In this document: positions 49,378 through 49,693 of the stretch, piece after piece
Numbering within the stretch: the stretch's first letter is position 1
Layout of the letters: every line of letters begins with the position of its first letter
NCBI RefSeq assembly: GCF_900100435.1
Contig: NZ_FNEX01000025.1
Span: 40,535-90,227, forward strand
Reading direction: 5' to 3'
DNA length: 49,693 nucleotides
Source: Pedobacter sp. ok626
GTDB lineage: Bacteria > Bacteroidota > Bacteroidia > Sphingobacteriales > Sphingobacteriaceae
Position numbers and translations under genes: made by a program
Notes under the pieces: generated by a model
What the model saw: the letters and a program-made list of their open reading frames with translations, nothing else
What the model was told of the DNA's origin: nothing
Database searches by the model: none

Positions 49378-49570
49378 TTACATCTTCCAGCAGCAAGCTC
49401 CTCCAGTTGACCCAGATGAGGATGAGGAATATGGAGAGGACGAACAAGATTTCGAGGAAGATGGACAAGATAATGAAGAAGAATTCCCCGCAGAAGAGGA
49501 TTTAGAAGAGAAAGACTTTGATCTGAATGAGGACGACGAAGAACTCGACGACGACATTGACTATCTCTAA
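49343..49570 (+). CDS. Extremely acidic small protein, 75 residues
   Basis: After a short N-terminal part (MKNNVKRSSDANYIFQQQAP), 33 of the last 53 residues are Asp or Glu, with phrases such as EDEEYGEDEQDFEEDG and NEDDEELDDDIDYL. The protein must be disordered or act as a polyanion, for example a nucleic-acid mimic or a cation buffer; no specific role can be read. It overlaps the preceding gene by 35 bases in another frame, so coupled translation is likely. Low sequence complexity makes it possible that part is unexpressed, but the start and stop are clean. Confidence 0.5.
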   Translation: MKNNVKRSSDANYIFQQQAPPVDPDEDEEYGEDEQDFEEDGQDNEEEFPAEEDLEEKDFDLNEDDEELDDDIDYL

Positions 49571-49598
49571 AAGCTCATTATCTTACAATTATTGCAAC

Positions 49599-49639
49599 AA
49601 AAAGAAGCTGTCTCAAAAGTGAGGCAGCTTCTTTTTTTT
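49599..49639 (+). terminator. Strong hairpin at the window edge (terminator and/or IS end)
   Basis: AAAAAGAAGCTG (49599-49610) pairs with CAGCTTCTTTTT (49625-49636) through one G-T pair and an inner CTC/GAG with a six-base loop. A T run follows. It closes the acidic-protein unit. The segment GCTGTCTCAAAA also resembles, from memory, ends of IS1182-type insertion sequences, and a short frame resembling such a transposase starts 28 bases later. Confidence 0.75.
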
Positions 49640-49666
49640 GATGTGAAATTTTTGTAATTTAAAGTC

Positions 49667-49693
49667 ATGTCAGGAAAAGTAGTTTTTAAGCCC
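49667..49693 (+). CDS. Possible 5' end of an IS transposase gene (3' partial)
   Basis: Only nine codons are in the window (MSGKVVFKP). I recall similar openings in IS1182-type transposases of Bacteroidetes, and the hairpin just upstream would fit the left end of such an element. This rests on nine residues and memory, so the call is weak; it could equally be any other gene start. Confidence 0.3.

Overview
The window reads as chromosomal DNA of a Bacteroidetes bacterium, most likely Sphingobacteriaceae and Pedobacter-like. The evidence is a SusC/SusD-type polysaccharide utilisation locus, a type IX secretion cargo gene followed by a PorP/SprF gene, an almost complete lack of Shine-Dalgarno sequences, low GC, and repeated matches to the Bacteroidetes -7 promoter element TAnnTTTG a few bases upstream of start codons. 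The heparinase protein aligns by eye along its length with the remembered sequence of Pedobacter heparinus heparinase III. No rRNA, tRNA, CRISPR array or complete insertion sequence was seen.

Layout. 1-2.6 kb: the 3' end of a large secreted repeat protein with a C-terminal T9SS sorting domain, then a PorP/SprF-family gene. 2.7-6.1 kb: a glutathione peroxidase, a 5'-nucleotidase split into two overlapping genes (C-terminal half as a lipoprotein, catalytic half as a Tat substrate), and mnmA on the other strand. 6.2-15.3 kb: one minus-strand operon with a PL12-type heparinase lipoprotein, a large cadherin-like surface lipoprotein, SusC and SusD, closed by a strong terminator. It has no local regulator, sulfatase or glycosidase. 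15.3-15.8 kb: a gene-free stretch holding a GC-richer block with paired segments that is not explained by any gene.

15.8-24.4 kb: tightly packed housekeeping genes. They are a nucleoside phosphorylase, YigZ, an EamA transporter and ribD in one overlapping minus-strand run, divergent prmC, xerD, aroQ, a family-2 glycosyltransferase, an LpxL-type lipid A acyltransferase and a WbqC-family gene. 24.4-28.4 kb: corA, mgtE (two unrelated Mg2+ transporters side by side), bioB and a convergent Ohr-type peroxidase; the last two share a perfect palindrome over their stop codons. 28.4-36.8 kb: a FUSC-family membrane protein, two paralogous TPR proteins, gyrA and hemF. 36.9-42.8 kb: small proteins, a DUF4442 thioesterase-like protein, an AlbA_2-domain protein, a MATE exporter, a TauE/SafE transporter with a duplicated dyad motif upstream, a DUF4833-like secreted protein and a DinB-family protein.

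42.8-43.3 kb: a second gene-free stretch. It carries three inverted repeats in 59 bases, a -7 promoter match and a terminator-like hairpin, so it may encode a small RNA. 43.3-49.7 kb: a small membrane protein, a TfoX-N protein, a secreted GH76 alpha-1,6-mannanase, a large MscS/MscK-type channel, a group of very small charged proteins, an NADPH-dependent FMN reductase, an extremely acidic 75-residue protein, and at the very edge a hairpin followed by the first codons of what may be an IS transposase.

In functional terms the window combines outer-surface glycan capture and cleavage (PUL, GH76, T9SS cargo), envelope building (lipid A acyltransferase, glycosyltransferase), osmotic and ion control (MscS, CorA, MgtE), oxidative defence (Gpx, Ohr) and core information and cofactor genes (gyrA, prmC, mnmA, xerD, ribD, bioB, hemF, aroQ). 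All functions are assigned from sequence reading alone; no search was run.
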